Below, one piece after another: positions 19,125 through 28,235 of a stretch of 64,000 nt of DNA. Source of the DNA: Microbaculum marinisediminis (lineage in GTDB: Bacteria > Pseudomonadota > Alphaproteobacteria > Rhizobiales > Tepidamorphaceae); the NCBI RefSeq assembly GCF_025397915.1, contig NZ_JALIDZ010000006.1, forward strand, positions 248,001 through 312,000, in the 5' to 3' direction. The position numbers and the translations under genes were made by a program. The notes under the pieces are model-generated. The model saw only the letters and a program-made list of their open reading frames with translations, searched no databases and was not told the origin of the DNA. How positions within the stretch are numbered: the stretch's first letter is position 1; each line of letters begins with the position of its first letter.

Positions 19125-20501
19125 TCAATTGCGGGCCGGGAAGCAGCCGAACGAACGCTGCTTGAGCTGCGAACAGGCGCCTTCCGCTCCCATCCTGTCG
19201 AACCCGGCGAAGCGGGCGCGCCACAGGGTTTCGCCGTTCTTCTCGATCGTTTCCGTGAAGGCCTTCGCCGACGCCAGGGCAGTCGGCGCGCTGGTCTTGG
19301 CCCTTTCCAGTGTATCGAGCGCCAGACCGCGGTCGTTGAAGGCGCCGATCTGGATCACCCATCCGCCGGCATTGGCGATCGAGGTGGTCTCGAGCTCCGG
19401 AACGTCGGCGCTGGTATCGCCCTGGTCCACGGGCGGCAGGTCGGCGGTCTGCTGTTCGATCAGCGCGACCATCGCGTCGCCGTTGAGCGGCATCGGCTTG
19501 CCCGCCATGCCGGCCGTCACGAGGGTTCCGGGCACCGTGGTCGACGGCACCAGCATTCTGGGGGCAGGAACGGCCTGCATCGCGGTCGCCGTGACTGGAA
19601 GCGAGGCATTGTCGGGCCGCGAGCGCGGCAGCGGCGCGTTGGCGAACATGATCGATCCGCCCGTCGAGGCAAGGCGGATGTTCTTTTCGAGGATGTCGCG
19701 CATGTGCGCGTCACGGCTGGAACCGGTGCGGCCGCCCATGACGACGCCGATGATGTGGCGGCCGTCGCGGCGCATCGAGGAGACGAGGTTGAAGCCGGAG
19801 GCGCGGATATAGCCGGTCTTCATGCCGTCGACGCCCTTAACACGGCCGAGCAGCTTGTTGTGATTGCCGTAGGTGCGCCCCTTCCACGTAAAGGAGCGCG
19901 TCTGGAAATAGCTGTAGTACTGCGGAAAGCGGCGCTGGGTCTGGATCGCCAGCGTCGCCATGTCGCGCGCCGTCGTATACTGGCCGGAGTCCGGCAGGCC
20001 GTGCGGATTGCGGAAATTGGTGCTGCGCATGCCCATGGCGTGGGCGGTGCGCGTCATGCGCAGGGCGAAGGCGGCAACCGTGCCGCCGAGATTTTCCGCC
20101 ACCACGACCGCGACGTCGTTGGCGGATTTGGTCACCAGGGCGCGGATCGCCTGATCCACGGTGATCGTCTCGCCGGGGCGGACACCGATCTTCGACGGCG
20201 CCTGGTTCGCGGCGTTCTGGGAAACCTTCAGCGGGGTGTCGAAGCGGATGCGTCCGGCTTCGACATCCTCGAGCATCAGGTAGATCGTCATGATCTTGGT
20301 GAGCGACGCGGGATAGCGCCGATTGTCGGCGTAGCGCGAGAAAAGCACATTGCCGTTCAAGGCATCGATGACGAATGCCGCGTAGCGTTCTTCCGCGCTG
20401 GCCGGCTGCGCCGAAAGCAGACCGGTCGCGACCGCCGCGACGCCGATACCCAATGTGAACAATTTGAACGTCGTCCGGATACGCCGGAGTACGCCGATCA
20501 T
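19125..20501 (-). CDS. D-alanyl-D-alanine carboxypeptidase (PBP5/6-type) with SPOR domain
   Basis: Periplasmic serine peptidase of 458 residues that trims the terminal D-Ala from peptidoglycan stem peptides. A signal peptide (to about residue 36, QPASA-EERY) precedes the S11 domain with SLTK (66-69, Ser66 nucleophile), SAN (126-128) and KTG (228-230). The C terminus (about 378-455, starting GWVIQIGAF) is a SPOR domain, which binds denuded glycan at the division septum. The start at 20501 is supported by GGAGAT ten bases upstream; a longer in-frame start would add residues without signal-peptide character. It converges with the J-protein gene across 5 bp. Confidence 0.93.
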   Translation of the reverse strand: MIGVLRRIRTTFKLFTLGIGVAAVATGLLSAQPASAEERYAAFVIDALNGNVLFSRYADNRRYPASLTKIMTIYLMLEDVEAGRIRFDTPLKVSQNAANQAPSKIGVRPGETITVDQAIRALVTKSANDVAVVVAENLGGTVAAFALRMTRTAHAMGMRSTNFRNPHGLPDSGQYTTARDMATLAIQTQRRFPQYYSYFQTRSFTWKGRTYGNHNKLLGRVKGVDGMKTGYIRASGFNLVSSMRRDGRHIIGVVMGGRTGSSRDAHMRDILEKNIRLASTGGSIMFANAPLPRSRPDNASLPVTATAMQAVPAPRMLVPSTTVPGTLVTAGMAGKPMPLNGDAMVALIEQQTADLPPVDQGDTSADVPELETTSIANAGGWVIQIGAFNDRGLALDTLERAKTSAPTALASAKAFTETIEKNGETLWRARFAGFDRMGAEGACSQLKQRSFGCFPARN

Positions 20502-20784
20502 CGATCGATCTCCATTCCGCTGAGCCGGCCTCTCCGCGCGAGGCTTGCTGCCACGCGACGCTGTCGCCCGGTTTCTGTCGGCCGACGCATACGACGGATA
20601 CCTATTGCGGAATCCCCACGCCCACGCAATCGACCTGTTTACACCGTGCGAATGCAGCAATTCTGCGGCCGTCCCTGCTGTTGGTGCCTTTGTCGACCGC
20701 TAAGCTATGTACGATCGAGTTAGGAAACCGTAAAGCAAGATCGATCATGACGGTTACCGTTACGGCGGCCGGGGCTTTCCTGTT

Positions 20785-20797
20785 TTGTGCAGTGCAA
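20785..20797. promoter_or_regulatory. Candidate PhaR-type operator, upstream copy
   Basis: The 13-mer TTGTGCAGTGCAA is a near-palindrome lying 7 bp upstream of the -35 box of the phasin promoter. The opposite strand of 20837-20849 reads TTGTGCATTGCAA, identical except at one position. PhaR repressors of polyhydroxyalkanoate granule genes recognise TGC/GCA dyads at phasin promoters; the assignment is by analogy. Confidence 0.45.
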
Positions 20798-20804
20798 AAA
20801 AATA

Positions 20805-20832
20805 TTGACAAATATGCTGCGCTGCATATATC
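20805..20832 (+). promoter_or_regulatory. Sigma-70-type promoter of the phasin gene
   Basis: TTGACA at 20805-20810, a 16-bp spacer and TATATC at 20827-20832, about 70 bp before the phasin start codon. The perfect -35 hexamer in an otherwise GC-rich genome and the bracketing inverted 13-mers support it as a strong regulated promoter. Confidence 0.6.
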
Positions 20833-20836
20833 GTGA

Positions 20837-20849
20837 TTGCAATGCACAA
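20837..20849. promoter_or_regulatory. Candidate PhaR-type operator, downstream copy
   Basis: TTGCAATGCACAA, the inverted partner of the site at 20785-20797, placed just after the -10 box where a bound repressor would block initiation. The opposite strand reads TTGTGCATTGCAA. Confidence 0.45.
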
Positions 20850-20902
20850 GGGCCGGACAAGTCCGGCCGTGAGGTCGTATCGAAGTTCTAGGAGATCCGC
20901 CC

Positions 20903-21235
20903 ATGATCAACGGTTTTGATGACATTCAGAAACTCGGCAAGGACAACATGGACTATGCGATGAAGAGCTTCGGCTCGTTCTCCAAAGGCATGCAGTCGCT
21001 CGCCGTCGAGATGGCCGACTATTCGAAGAAGTCCTTCGAGGACAGCGCGGCCACCATGGAGAAGCTGATGGCTGCGAAGTCCATCGACAAGGCCATGGAA
21101 ATCCAGACCGATTACGTGAAGTCGACCTACGAAGGCTTCGTCGCGCAGGCCACGAAAGTCGGTGAGCTTTATGCCGACCTGGCCAAAGACGCCTACAAGC
21201 CCTTCGAGGGCATGGTCGCCAAGGCGTCCAAGTAA
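20903..21235 (+). CDS. Phasin family protein
   Basis: Small helical protein of 110 residues without cysteine or signal peptide, matching the alphaproteobacterial phasin family. It consists almost wholly of amphipathic helix (DNMDYAMKSFGSFSKGMQ through LAKDAYKPFEGMVAKASK). Phasins coat polyhydroxyalkanoate granules and control their size and number. ATG at 20903 is preceded by AGGAG (20890-20894), a strong ribosome site. A promoter lies upstream and a terminator follows, so it is a single-gene transcript. No pha synthase or depolymerase gene is nearby. Confidence 0.9.
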   Translation: MINGFDDIQKLGKDNMDYAMKSFGSFSKGMQSLAVEMADYSKKSFEDSAATMEKLMAAKSIDKAMEIQTDYVKSTYEGFVAQATKVGELYADLAKDAYKPFEGMVAKASK

Positions 21236-21278
21236 GGCGTCCTCGACGCAAACCACTGCGTATTCAGTCAGCGCGTAG

Positions 21279-21304
21279 GGCCCGGCCGTTTGGTCGGGCC
21301 TTTT
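21279..21304 (+). terminator. Rho-independent terminator of the phasin gene
   Basis: Nine-bp stem GGCCCGGCC / GGTCGGGCC (one G-T pair) with a four-base loop, followed by TTTT, 44 bp after the phasin stop codon. Confidence 0.8.
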
Positions 21305-21513
21305 GCTTTTGTGCGCCCCCTCTGGAAACGTCGGCCGGCGGTTCCTAACTTAACCATCGAGCGTCTAGCCTGTCGCATCGGCAGCTTTTACAATGGGATT
21401 CGAAGGCACCTAACGCGATTTCCCGGATCGAGGGGATGCTGACAGTTGCGGGAGAGCGCACGGGAATGAAGGGTTTCACGCCATCTCTGGCCGAACGCGA
21501 CTGGCCCCTCCGT

Positions 21514-21852
21514 ATGGCCAAGCGCGACGGTGGGACGGACGACGAAAACGGTGACGAAAGCGGGACCGGCACCGCCACCAAGACACGGCCCAAGACCAAG
21601 CGGCCGAGCCTGTACCGGGTGCTGCTTCTGAATGACGACTACACGCCGATGGAGTTCGTCGTCCACGTTCTGGAGCGGTTCTTTCACAAGGGCCCGGAAG
21701 AGGCGACGACCATCATGCTGCACGTGCACCACAACGGCGTGGGCGAATGTGGCGTATATACGTACGAGGTGGCGGAGACCAAAGTGACACAGGTCATGGA
21801 CTTTGCCCGAAAGCATCAGCATCCTTTGCAGTGCGTCATGGAGAAGAAGTAG
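21514..21852 (+). CDS. clpS: ATP-dependent Clp protease adaptor ClpS
   Basis: Adaptor of 112 residues that delivers N-end-rule substrates to ClpAP. A flexible acidic/Thr-rich N-terminal tail leads into the ClpS core, with [17 protein letters not shown] (substrate pocket and ClpA contact) and [20 protein letters not shown]. The C-terminal [10 protein letters not shown] is also conserved. ATG at 21514 gives the family length; in-frame ATGs at 21466 (with GGGAGAG upstream) and 21436 would add 16 or 26 residues and cannot be excluded. clpA begins 10 bp downstream. Confidence 0.94.
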   Translation: MAKRDGGTDDENGDESGTGTATKTRPKTKRPSLYRVLLLNDDYTPMEFVVHVLERFFHKGPEEATTIMLHVHHNGVGECGVYTYEVAETKVTQVMDFARKHQHPLQCVMEKK

Positions 21853-21861
21853 GATCGCATC

Positions 21862-24303
21862 GTGCCATCGTTCTCGAGAAGTCTAGAGCAGGCCCTGCAC
21901 CGCGCGCTCGCCATCGCCAACGAGCGGCGCCACGAATACGCGACGCTTGAGCATCTGCTGCTGGCGCTGGTCGACGACCAGGACGCGGCGGCCGTGATGC
22001 GCGCCTGCAACGTCGATATCGACGCGTTGCGGCAGAGCCTCGTCGACTACATCGACAACGAGCTCGACAACCTGATCAGCGAGAGCGGCGAGGATTCGAA
22101 GCCGACCGCAGGCTTCCAGCGCGTCATCCAGCGCGCCGTCATCCACGTGCAGTCCTCCGGCCGCGAGGAGGTGACCGGCGCCAACGTGCTGGTCGCGATC
22201 TTCGCCGAGCGCGAGAGCCACGCCGCCTTCTTCCTGCAGGAGCAGGACATGACCCGCTACGACGCGGTCAACTACATCAGCCATGGTATCGCCAAGCGGC
22301 CCGGATTCTCCGAGACGCGCACCGTGCGCGGCGCCGAGGACGAGGCCGGCGAGGGCGAGGAGGGCGACAAGAAGAAGTCCGACGCGCTCGAGGCCTACTG
22401 CGTCAACCTGAACCAGAAGGCCAAGGAAGGCCGCATCGATCCGCTGATCGGCCGCGAGGCCGAGCTGCAGCGCACGATCCAGGTCCTGTGCCGCCGCCAG
22501 AAGAACAACCCGCTGTTCGTCGGCGATCCCGGCGTCGGCAAGACGGCGATCGCCGAGGGTCTCGCCCGCCACATCGTCAACGGCGACGTGCCGGAGGTCC
22601 TGAAGAAGGCGACGATCTTCCAGCTCGACATGGGCACGCTGCTCGCCGGCACCCGCTATCGCGGCGACTTCGAGGAGCGGCTGAAGGCGGTTGTCAAGGA
22701 GATCGAGAAGTATCCCGGCGCCATCATGTTCATCGACGAGATCCACACGGTGATCGGCGCCGGCGCCACGTCCGGCGGCGCGATGGACGCCTCGAACCTG
22801 CTCAAGCCGGCGTTGCAGAGCGGCCAGCTGCGCTGCATCGGCTCGACCACCTACAAGGAGTACCGCCAGTACTTCGAGAAGGACCGCGCCCTGGTGCGCC
22901 GGTTCCAGAAGATCGACGTCACCGAGCCGACGGTTCCCGACGCCATCAAGATCCTCAAGGGGCTCAAGCCCTATTTCGAGGACTTCCACGGCGTCAAATA
23001 CACCAACGACGCCATCAAGTCGGCGGTCGAGCTGTCGGCGCGCTACATCCATGACCGCAAGCTGCCCGACAAGGCGATCGACGTCATCGACGAGACCGGC
23101 GCCTCGCAGATGCTGCTGCCCGAATCCAAGCGTCGCCGCACGATCGGCGTGAAGGAGGTCGAGGCGACGGTCGCCACCATGGCCCGCATTCCGCCGAAGA
23201 CCGTGTCGAAGACGGACTCCGAGGTGCTCGCCCATATCGACGGGAACCTGAAGCGCACCGTGTTCGGCCAGAACAAGGCGATCGAGGCGCTGTCGGCGGC
23301 GATCAAGCTCGCCCGCGCCGGCCTGCGCGAGCCCGAGAAGCCGATCGGCAGCTACCTGTTCTCCGGCCCCACCGGCGTCGGCAAGACCGAGGTCGCCAAG
23401 CAGCTCGCACAGTTGCTCGGCGTCGAGCTGCTGCGCTTCGACATGTCCGAGTACATGGAGCGGCACACGGTGTCCCGCCTGATCGGCGCGCCGCCCGGCT
23501 ATGTCGGCTTCGACCAGGGCGGCCTCTTGACCGACGGCGTCGACCAGCATCCCCATTGCGTGCTGCTGCTCGACGAGATCGAGAAGGCCCATCCGGACCT
23601 GTTCAACATCCTTCTGCAGGTGATGGACCACGGCAAGCTGACCGATCACAACGGCAAGCACGTCGATTTCAGGAACGTCATCCTGATCATGACGACCAAT
23701 GCTGGCGCCGCCGACATGGCCAAGGCGCCGATGGGCTTCGGCCGCACCAAGCGGGAAGGCGACGACGAGGAAGCGATCAATCGCATGTTCGCGCCGGAGT
23801 TCCGCAACCGGCTCGACGCGATCATCCCGTTCGACAACCTGCCGCCGGAAGTGGTGGCGATGGTGGTCGACAAGTTCGTCCTGCAGCTGGAGGCCCAGCT
23901 CGCCGATCGCAACATCACGATCGAGATGAGCCAGGAGGCGAACAAGTGGGTCGCCGATCGCGGCTACGACCCGCAGATGGGCGCCCGGCCGCTCGCGCGC
24001 ATCATCCAGGAATACATCAAGAAGCCGCTCGCCGAAGAGGTGCTGTTCGGCAAGTTGAAGAACGGCGGTACGGTGAAGGTGATCGTCGAGACGCCGAAGG
24101 ATGCCGAGCCGCGCCTGGGCTTCGAGTTCATCGAGCCGGCGCCGCGTCCCAGCCCGCCCAAGAAGGCGCGCAAGAAGAGCGCCAAACCCAAGAAGTCCGG
24201 TCCGTCCGGAGGCAAGACCGGCGGCGATCCGGGCGGCGAGGGATCGGGCACGGGAAAGCGCGGCGGTACTGTCGTGCCGAAGATCCCGCTGACCAGCCAG
24301 TAG
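21862..24303 (+). CDS. clpA: ATP-dependent Clp protease ATP-binding subunit ClpA
   Basis: AAA+ unfoldase of 813 residues that feeds substrates to ClpP. It has an N-terminal Clp_N repeat domain (1-145) that binds ClpS, an acidic linker, and two ATPase modules. The Walker A motifs are GDPGVGKT and GPTGVGKT. After the D2 small domain comes a lysine/proline/glycine-rich tail of about 55 residues ([17 protein letters not shown] and onward), which makes it longer than E. coli ClpA (758). The start is GTG at 21862 after AGAAGAAGTAGG. Partner ClpP is not in the window. Confidence 0.97.
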   Translation: MPSFSRSLEQALHRALAIANERRHEYATLEHLLLALVDDQDAAAVMRACNVDIDALRQSLVDYIDNELDNLISESGEDSKPTAGFQRVIQRAVIHVQSSGREEVTGANVLVAIFAERESHAAFFLQEQDMTRYDAVNYISHGIAKRPGFSETRTVRGAEDEAGEGEEGDKKKSDALEAYCVNLNQKAKEGRIDPLIGREAELQRTIQVLCRRQKNNPLFVGDPGVGKTAIAEGLARHIVNGDVPEVLKKATIFQLDMGTLLAGTRYRGDFEERLKAVVKEIEKYPGAIMFIDEIHTVIGAGATSGGAMDASNLLKPALQSGQLRCIGSTTYKEYRQYFEKDRALVRRFQKIDVTEPTVPDAIKILKGLKPYFEDFHGVKYTNDAIKSAVELSARYIHDRKLPDKAIDVIDETGASQMLLPESKRRRTIGVKEVEATVATMARIPPKTVSKTDSEVLAHIDGNLKRTVFGQNKAIEALSAAIKLARAGLREPEKPIGSYLFSGPTGVGKTEVAKQLAQLLGVELLRFDMSEYMERHTVSRLIGAPPGYVGFDQGGLLTDGVDQHPHCVLLLDEIEKAHPDLFNILLQVMDHGKLTDHNGKHVDFRNVILIMTTNAGAADMAKAPMGFGRTKREGDDEEAINRMFAPEFRNRLDAIIPFDNLPPEVVAMVVDKFVLQLEAQLADRNITIEMSQEANKWVADRGYDPQMGARPLARIIQEYIKKPLAEEVLFGKLKNGGTVKVIVETPKDAEPRLGFEFIEPAPRPSPPKKARKKSAKPKKSGPSGGKTGGDPGGEGSGTGKRGGTVVPKIPLTSQ

Positions 24304-24330
24304 CCGCCGGGCGGCCATGACCGGACATCT

Positions 24331-25047
24331 GTGGTGAGCGAGGCGTCGAACGGTCGACGTGCGGCGTTTCGAATGGGGGCGGGCAGGGCGATCGGCGTTC
24401 CCGGTATCGTTCTGTTCGCGTCGTTCTTCGGTTTCGGCGCCTTCGCCCGCGCCGCGGGCCTCGATGTCTTCCAGGCGACGATCATCACCGCCACCGTTTT
24501 CGCCCTGCCGGGGCAGGTCGTTCTCGTCGACCAGATCGCAACGGGCGCGAGCCTCGCCACCGCGACCGTCGCCGTGACCTTGACGGCCGTTCGGCTTCTG
24601 CCGATGACGGTCGCGATCCTTCCCGTTCTCCGCCAGCCCGGTCAGTCCGCCTGGAAACAGATCCCGCTGTCGCACTTCGTGGCGGTGACTGTCTGGATCG
24701 AGTCTATGCGCCGGCTGCCGGAGATCGAGCGCCACCTTCGCATTCCCTATTACCTCGGCATTGTCGCGTCGCTCTGGCCGATCTGTATCGTCGCGACCGT
24801 GCTGGGTTACGAAATCGCCGGAGGCGTGCCCGTGGCCATCGCCGCCGCGCTCCTGCTGCTGACGCCGTTCTATTTTCTGCTGTCGATGATGGCCGCGGCG
24901 CGCGAGCGGATCGATTGGATCGCCATCGTCGCGGGCTTCTGCCTGGGCCCGGTGTTCTACTGGTACATGCCGGGACTGGACCTGCTGTGGACCGGGCTGG
25001 TCGGCGGCACCGCGGCCTTCGTGCTCACGCGCGGATGGCGCCGATGA
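24331..25047 (+). CDS. azlC: AzlC-family branched-chain amino acid exporter, large subunit
   Basis: Membrane protein of 238 residues with about eight hydrophobic helices, including the family region FFGFGAFARAAGLDVFQA. With AzlD it forms a two-component exporter for branched-chain amino acids or analogues; substrates are little studied in Alphaproteobacteria. The start is one of two adjacent GTG codons (24331 or 24334). The stop codon lies inside a 15-bp tandem repeat that extends to the azlD start. Confidence 0.88.
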   Translation: MVSEASNGRRAAFRMGAGRAIGVPGIVLFASFFGFGAFARAAGLDVFQATIITATVFALPGQVVLVDQIATGASLATATVAVTLTAVRLLPMTVAILPVLRQPGQSAWKQIPLSHFVAVTVWIESMRRLPEIERHLRIPYYLGIVASLWPICIVATVLGYEIAGGVPVAIAAALLLLTPFYFLLSMMAAARERIDWIAIVAGFCLGPVFYWYMPGLDLLWTGLVGGTAAFVLTRGWRR

Positions 25048-25084
25048 CCGGGGTACCGACAGCCGGGGTGCCGATGGTCGGGGC
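25040..25084. repeat. Three 15-bp tandem repeats at the azlC-azlD junction
   Basis: Three consecutive imperfect units, GCCGATGACCGGGGT, ACCGACAGCCGGGGT and GCCGATGGTCGGGGC. They span the azlC stop codon and most of the short gap before azlD. Confidence 0.7.
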
Positions 25085-25090
25085 GGCAAG

Positions 25091-25438
25091 ATGAGTGGGG
25101 TCGCGGGGGGCTGGTGGCCATACGTCTTCATTGCCGTGGCCGGCTTCGCGGCAACCGATTTCTGGCGCCTCCTCGGCGTCGGCATGGCCGCTCGGATCGA
25201 CGAGACCAGCCTTGTCCTGCGTTGGGTGAAGGCGGTTGCGACGGCGCTGATCGCGGGACTCGTCGCGCGGCTGATCGTCTTTCCCGTCGGCGATCTCGCC
25301 GCCACCAGCCCTGTCGCCCGGTTCGGCGCGGTCGCCGTCGGCGTGATTGTCTTCGCCCTGTTCAGGCGCAACATGCTGATCGGCATCCTCGCTGGCGAGG
25401 CGGCGCTGCTGGCGCTGATCTGGCTCGGGGCGGGGTGA
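25091..25438 (+). CDS. azlD: AzlD-family branched-chain amino acid exporter, small subunit
   Basis: Membrane protein of 115 residues with four hydrophobic segments, e.g. YVFIAVAGFAATDFWRLLGV and a C-terminal LAGEAALLALIWLGAG. Length, topology and position 43 bp after azlC match AzlD, the obligate small partner of AzlC. ATG at 25091 follows GGGGCGGCAAG. Expression is probably coupled to azlC. Confidence 0.87.
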   Translation: MSGVAGGWWPYVFIAVAGFAATDFWRLLGVGMAARIDETSLVLRWVKAVATALIAGLVARLIVFPVGDLAATSPVARFGAVAVGVIVFALFRRNMLIGILAGEAALLALIWLGAG

Positions 25439-25538
25439 GGCCGGCAACGGCAGAAACAGACGGCGGTCCCTCGCCAGGGTGCGCGACGCCACTATATGGC
25501 GTCCTTATCGAACCTCGCGATCACAACGGAGCATATTC

Positions 25539-25973
25539 ATGAGCATCAAGCCGCTTTTCACCGCGACGGCGAGTGCCACCGGCGGCCGTAACGGCCATTC
25601 GGAGGCCGCCGACGGATCGGTATCGGTCGATCTTTCCGTGCCGAAGGAGATGGGCGGTCCCGGCAAGCCGGATACGACGACGCCGGAGCATCTGTTCGCC
25701 GCGGGCTACGCCGCCTGCTTCGGCGGGGCGCTCGACTTCATCGCGTCCCAGCACAAGAAGGACGCCACGGCGGCCGTGGTCACCTGCTCCGTCACGATCG
25801 GTCCGCGCGATGCGGGCGGCTTCGGCTTGATGGTGAAGCTGCACGTCAAGGACGACAGCCTGCCGACGGACGAGCTGCTGGCGCTCGCCAACGAGGCGCA
25901 CGAGAAGATCTGCCCCTATTCGCACGCGACGCGCGGAAACGTACCGGTCGAGATCGAGGTGGACGGCGCCTGA
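25539..25973 (+). CDS. ohr: Organic hydroperoxide resistance protein (Ohr, OsmC family)
   Basis: Thiol peroxidase of 144 residues that detoxifies organic hydroperoxides, typically with a lipoyl-protein reductant. The peroxidatic Cys60 (YAACFGGAL) and resolving Cys125 (KICPYSHAT) are present, plus one extra cysteine, Cys83. The start at 25539 gives the usual MSIKPLFTATASATGG beginning. The usual regulator OhrR is not adjacent. A strong terminator with a tandem repeat follows. Confidence 0.95.
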   Translation: MSIKPLFTATASATGGRNGHSEAADGSVSVDLSVPKEMGGPGKPDTTTPEHLFAAGYAACFGGALDFIASQHKKDATAAVVTCSVTIGPRDAGGFGLMVKLHVKDDSLPTDELLALANEAHEKICPYSHATRGNVPVEIEVDGA

Positions 25974-26022
25974 CGAGCGTGAGGGGCGTCATCGACGTCC
26001 CCACGTTTCGCGACCGCCCAAT

Positions 26023-26055
26023 GGCCCCGGATCCACATCCGGGGCCAATATTTTT
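26023..26055 (+). terminator. Rho-independent terminator after ohr
   Basis: Perfect 10-bp stem GGCCCCGGAT / ATCCGGGGCC with loop CCAC, then AATATTTTT. It sits between the convergent ohr and HIT genes. The poly-T side points along the plus strand, so it ends ohr transcription. Confidence 0.82.
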
Positions 26056-26071
26056 CGGGCCAATATTTTTC
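26042..26071. repeat. Exact 15-bp tandem duplication in the ohr terminator
   Basis: GGGCCAATATTTTTC occurs twice without interruption. The unit contains part of the right terminator arm plus the poly-T tract, so the T-run has been duplicated. Confidence 0.85.
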
Positions 26072-26083
26072 GGGGGCGATTCT

Positions 26084-26509
26084 TCAGTCAGCCAGCGCCG
26101 CGGCGACGATTTTCGCTGTTTCCGCCAGCTCGTCCTTATCGGCCATCGTCGTGCCGTGCGGCTTCAGGCTTTCGCCCTCCCAGCGCGGGATGATGTGGAT
26201 GTGCAGGTGAAACACCGTCTGCCCCGCGGCGGCGCCATTGAACTGCTGGATCATGAAACCCTCTGCGCCGAGCGCGTCCCTAATCTTCGGTGAGAGTGCC
26301 TGCACGACGCTCATCAGGTTGGCGAGGTCGTCATGGCCGATGTCGGTGAGGTCGGTCGCCTTCACCTTGGGGATGACCAGCGTATGGCCGCGCGAGCGCG
26401 GCATGATGTCGAGGAACGCGAAGCTGCGGTCGTCCTCGTAGACTTTGAAGCTCGGAATCTCGCCACGGAGAATCTTGGCGAAGATGTTGTCGTCGTCGTA
26501 GGCGGCCAT
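26084..26509 (-). CDS. HIT family protein (histidine-triad nucleotide hydrolase)
   Basis: Purine-nucleotide phosphoramidase-like protein of 141 residues. The histidine triad HLHIHIIP has His101, His103 and His105, and the N terminus (NIFAKILRGEIPSFKVYEDD) is typical of HinT/Hint proteins that hydrolyse AMP-NH2 or aminoacyl-adenylates. Start ATG at 26509 is preceded by a purine-rich AGGAAG. It converges with ohr. No operon partner is evident. Confidence 0.94.
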   Translation of the reverse strand: MAAYDDDNIFAKILRGEIPSFKVYEDDRSFAFLDIMPRSRGHTLVIPKVKATDLTDIGHDDLANLMSVVQALSPKIRDALGAEGFMIQQFNGAAAGQTVFHLHIHIIPRWEGESLKPHGTTMADKDELAETAKIVAAALAD

Positions 26510-26598
26510 GGCGGTCTTCCTTTCTGCGGGCTCGCCGTTACAAGCCAGAGCCGCCGGGGCAGGTCAAGGCCGACCCGCCGAACGGTGCCGCCGCCGTG

Positions 26599-28050
26599 TT
26601 ACGCCACCGAGACGAGTGCGACCGGATGCGACGGCTTGCCGGTCCCGGGATGCGCCTTGACGACCCGGTTTCGGCCGGTTCTCTTGGCCTGGTAGAGCGC
26701 GGCATCGGCGGATTCGATCAGGTCCTCGCTCGGCATGGCGTCCGGCTGTCGACAGGCGCAGCCGATGCTGACGGTGACGGTGATCGGCTCGGCGGCCCCG
26801 CAATCGAAGAGCTGCCGCTCGACGGCGCGACGTATTCGGTCGGCCGTTGCCACGGCTTCGCGCTCGTCGGTATCGGGAAGAATGACGGCGAACTCCTCGC
26901 CGCCATATCGCGCGACCACATCTCCCGGGCGGATGGTGTTTTCCATCAGGTCCACCACGCCCTGCAGGATCCGGTCACCGGTCTGGTGGCCGTGCATGTC
27001 GTTGACCCGTTTGAAGAAATCGATGTCGACCATCAGCAGCGACAGCGGCCGCTCGTGCCGGTCGGAACTCGCGCAGTCCGCCGACAGGCGCTCGGTGAAG
27101 GCGGCCCGGTTCAGCGCGCCGGTGAGGCCGTCGCGGGTCGAGCGGTGTTCGAGTTCCCGGTATAGCCGTTGCAGCGAGGCGGCGGCGACGTTGAACGCGC
27201 GGCCGAGCTGACCGAGCTCGTCGGCCTTGTTGTGCAGCCGGACGCGATGGGCGAAGTCGCGCTTGCCCAGCCGGCGCGCGCCTTCCTGCAGGCTTTCGAT
27301 CGGATGGAGGATGGATCGGCAGACATAGAGGCTGGTGAGGATCAGGATCAGATAGCCGGCCAGGATCGCCGACATCATGACATAGCCCGCCCAACTGGAA
27401 ACGGCCTGACCGTTGCTGAGGTGCCGCTCGATCTCGCTGACCGTCCGGCGATAGAAGTCCGAGGTCGCGGCGTAGGCGCTTTCGAGGCCTGTGGTCGTGT
27501 CGTGGAACGACGCGGAGAACGCGGGCGTCTCCGGATTGCGTGCAAAGAGACCGCTGGCCGCCTGACGCGCGCCTTGCCAGGCGTCGTAGGCCGAGACCAT
27601 CAGATGGACGTCGATGTCGTCCTGATGTTCTTCGACGTTCGTCAGATGGCCGACGAACATCAGAAAGTTCGATTCGATCGCGCCTGCGGCCAGCTCGAAT
27701 TCCGTCGCCAACGCCGGGCTCTGATCTTTTTCGTAGAGCCTTACCAGCCGCTCGGCCTCCAGCAGCGAAACGGCGATATTGTGCGAGGGGGTGATGTCCG
27801 TCCGTACCTCGTGCACCGTGTGTTCGAATGTCGACAGAAGCGCGTACTGCGATGCCTTCCAGACCGCCGCGGTGAGGGTAATGCCGAGGAGCGCGCAGGC
27901 CAGCGCGAAGACGAACCGAACGCGGATCGACCTGCGAAACCTACGCGTGATGGCGGTCCAGGTCGGCAGTGCGCGGCGCGATCCCGGGCGATCGCCGGAA
28001 GCAGGTCGGATTTTCCCGGCGTCCCCGTTTTCTGGGTATGAAATGGACAT
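26599..28050 (-). CDS. Membrane diguanylate cyclase with HAMP domain
   Basis: Makes cyclic di-GMP from two GTP. In this 483-residue protein a basic N terminus precedes TM1 (about 47-67), a periplasmic four-helix sensor (68-220), TM2 (221-243), HAMP (about 244-297) and GGDEF (305-465). The active site is GGEEF (383-387). The product-inhibition I-site RPGD is at 374-377, exactly five residues before it, so the enzyme should be catalytic and feedback-controlled. The sensed signal is unknown. It converges with the HIT gene and is followed by no obvious terminator. Confidence 0.92.
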   Translation of the reverse strand: MSISYPENGDAGKIRPASGDRPGSRRALPTWTAITRRFRRSIRVRFVFALACALLGITLTAAVWKASQYALLSTFEHTVHEVRTDITPSHNIAVSLLEAERLVRLYEKDQSPALATEFELAAGAIESNFLMFVGHLTNVEEHQDDIDVHLMVSAYDAWQGARQAASGLFARNPETPAFSASFHDTTTGLESAYAATSDFYRRTVSEIERHLSNGQAVSSWAGYVMMSAILAGYLILILTSLYVCRSILHPIESLQEGARRLGKRDFAHRVRLHNKADELGQLGRAFNVAAASLQRLYRELEHRSTRDGLTGALNRAAFTERLSADCASSDRHERPLSLLMVDIDFFKRVNDMHGHQTGDRILQGVVDLMENTIRPGDVVARYGGEEFAVILPDTDEREAVATADRIRRAVERQLFDCGAAEPITVTVSIGCACRQPDAMPSEDLIESADAALYQAKRTGRNRVVKAHPGTGKPSHPVALVSVA

Positions 28051-28235
28051 GAGCCCCCTTGTCGCGCGTCGCAGTCGATTTTTCGTTGTGTCGACCGGCT
28101 AACCTAGGGGCAATAGGTCGCGATCCGGTTAATCGGCGGGTGCGGTTTGGACACACCCGAACTGGGCGTGCTGTGTAGCGGGGCGTGCCGGGGACCGGAT
28201 CGGGGCATTGTGCCTGCGGAGCCGGAGCCGCCGCC

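Larger units (their letters stand above)
20502..20902. other. Intergenic region between the carboxypeptidase and phasin genes
   Basis: A 401-bp non-coding stretch between divergent genes. Its phasin-proximal 120 bp hold a sigma-70-like promoter and two inverted TGC-rich 13-mers (listed separately). The remainder contains nothing that I recognise. Confidence 0.6.

Noticed and set aside
21883-25386. Open minus-strand frame of 1167 codons opposite clpA and azlC
   Set aside because: It is antisense to well-supported genes; the translation is low-complexity (RRR, HRR, AGRR) as expected of GC-rich shadow frames, and no family motif appears.
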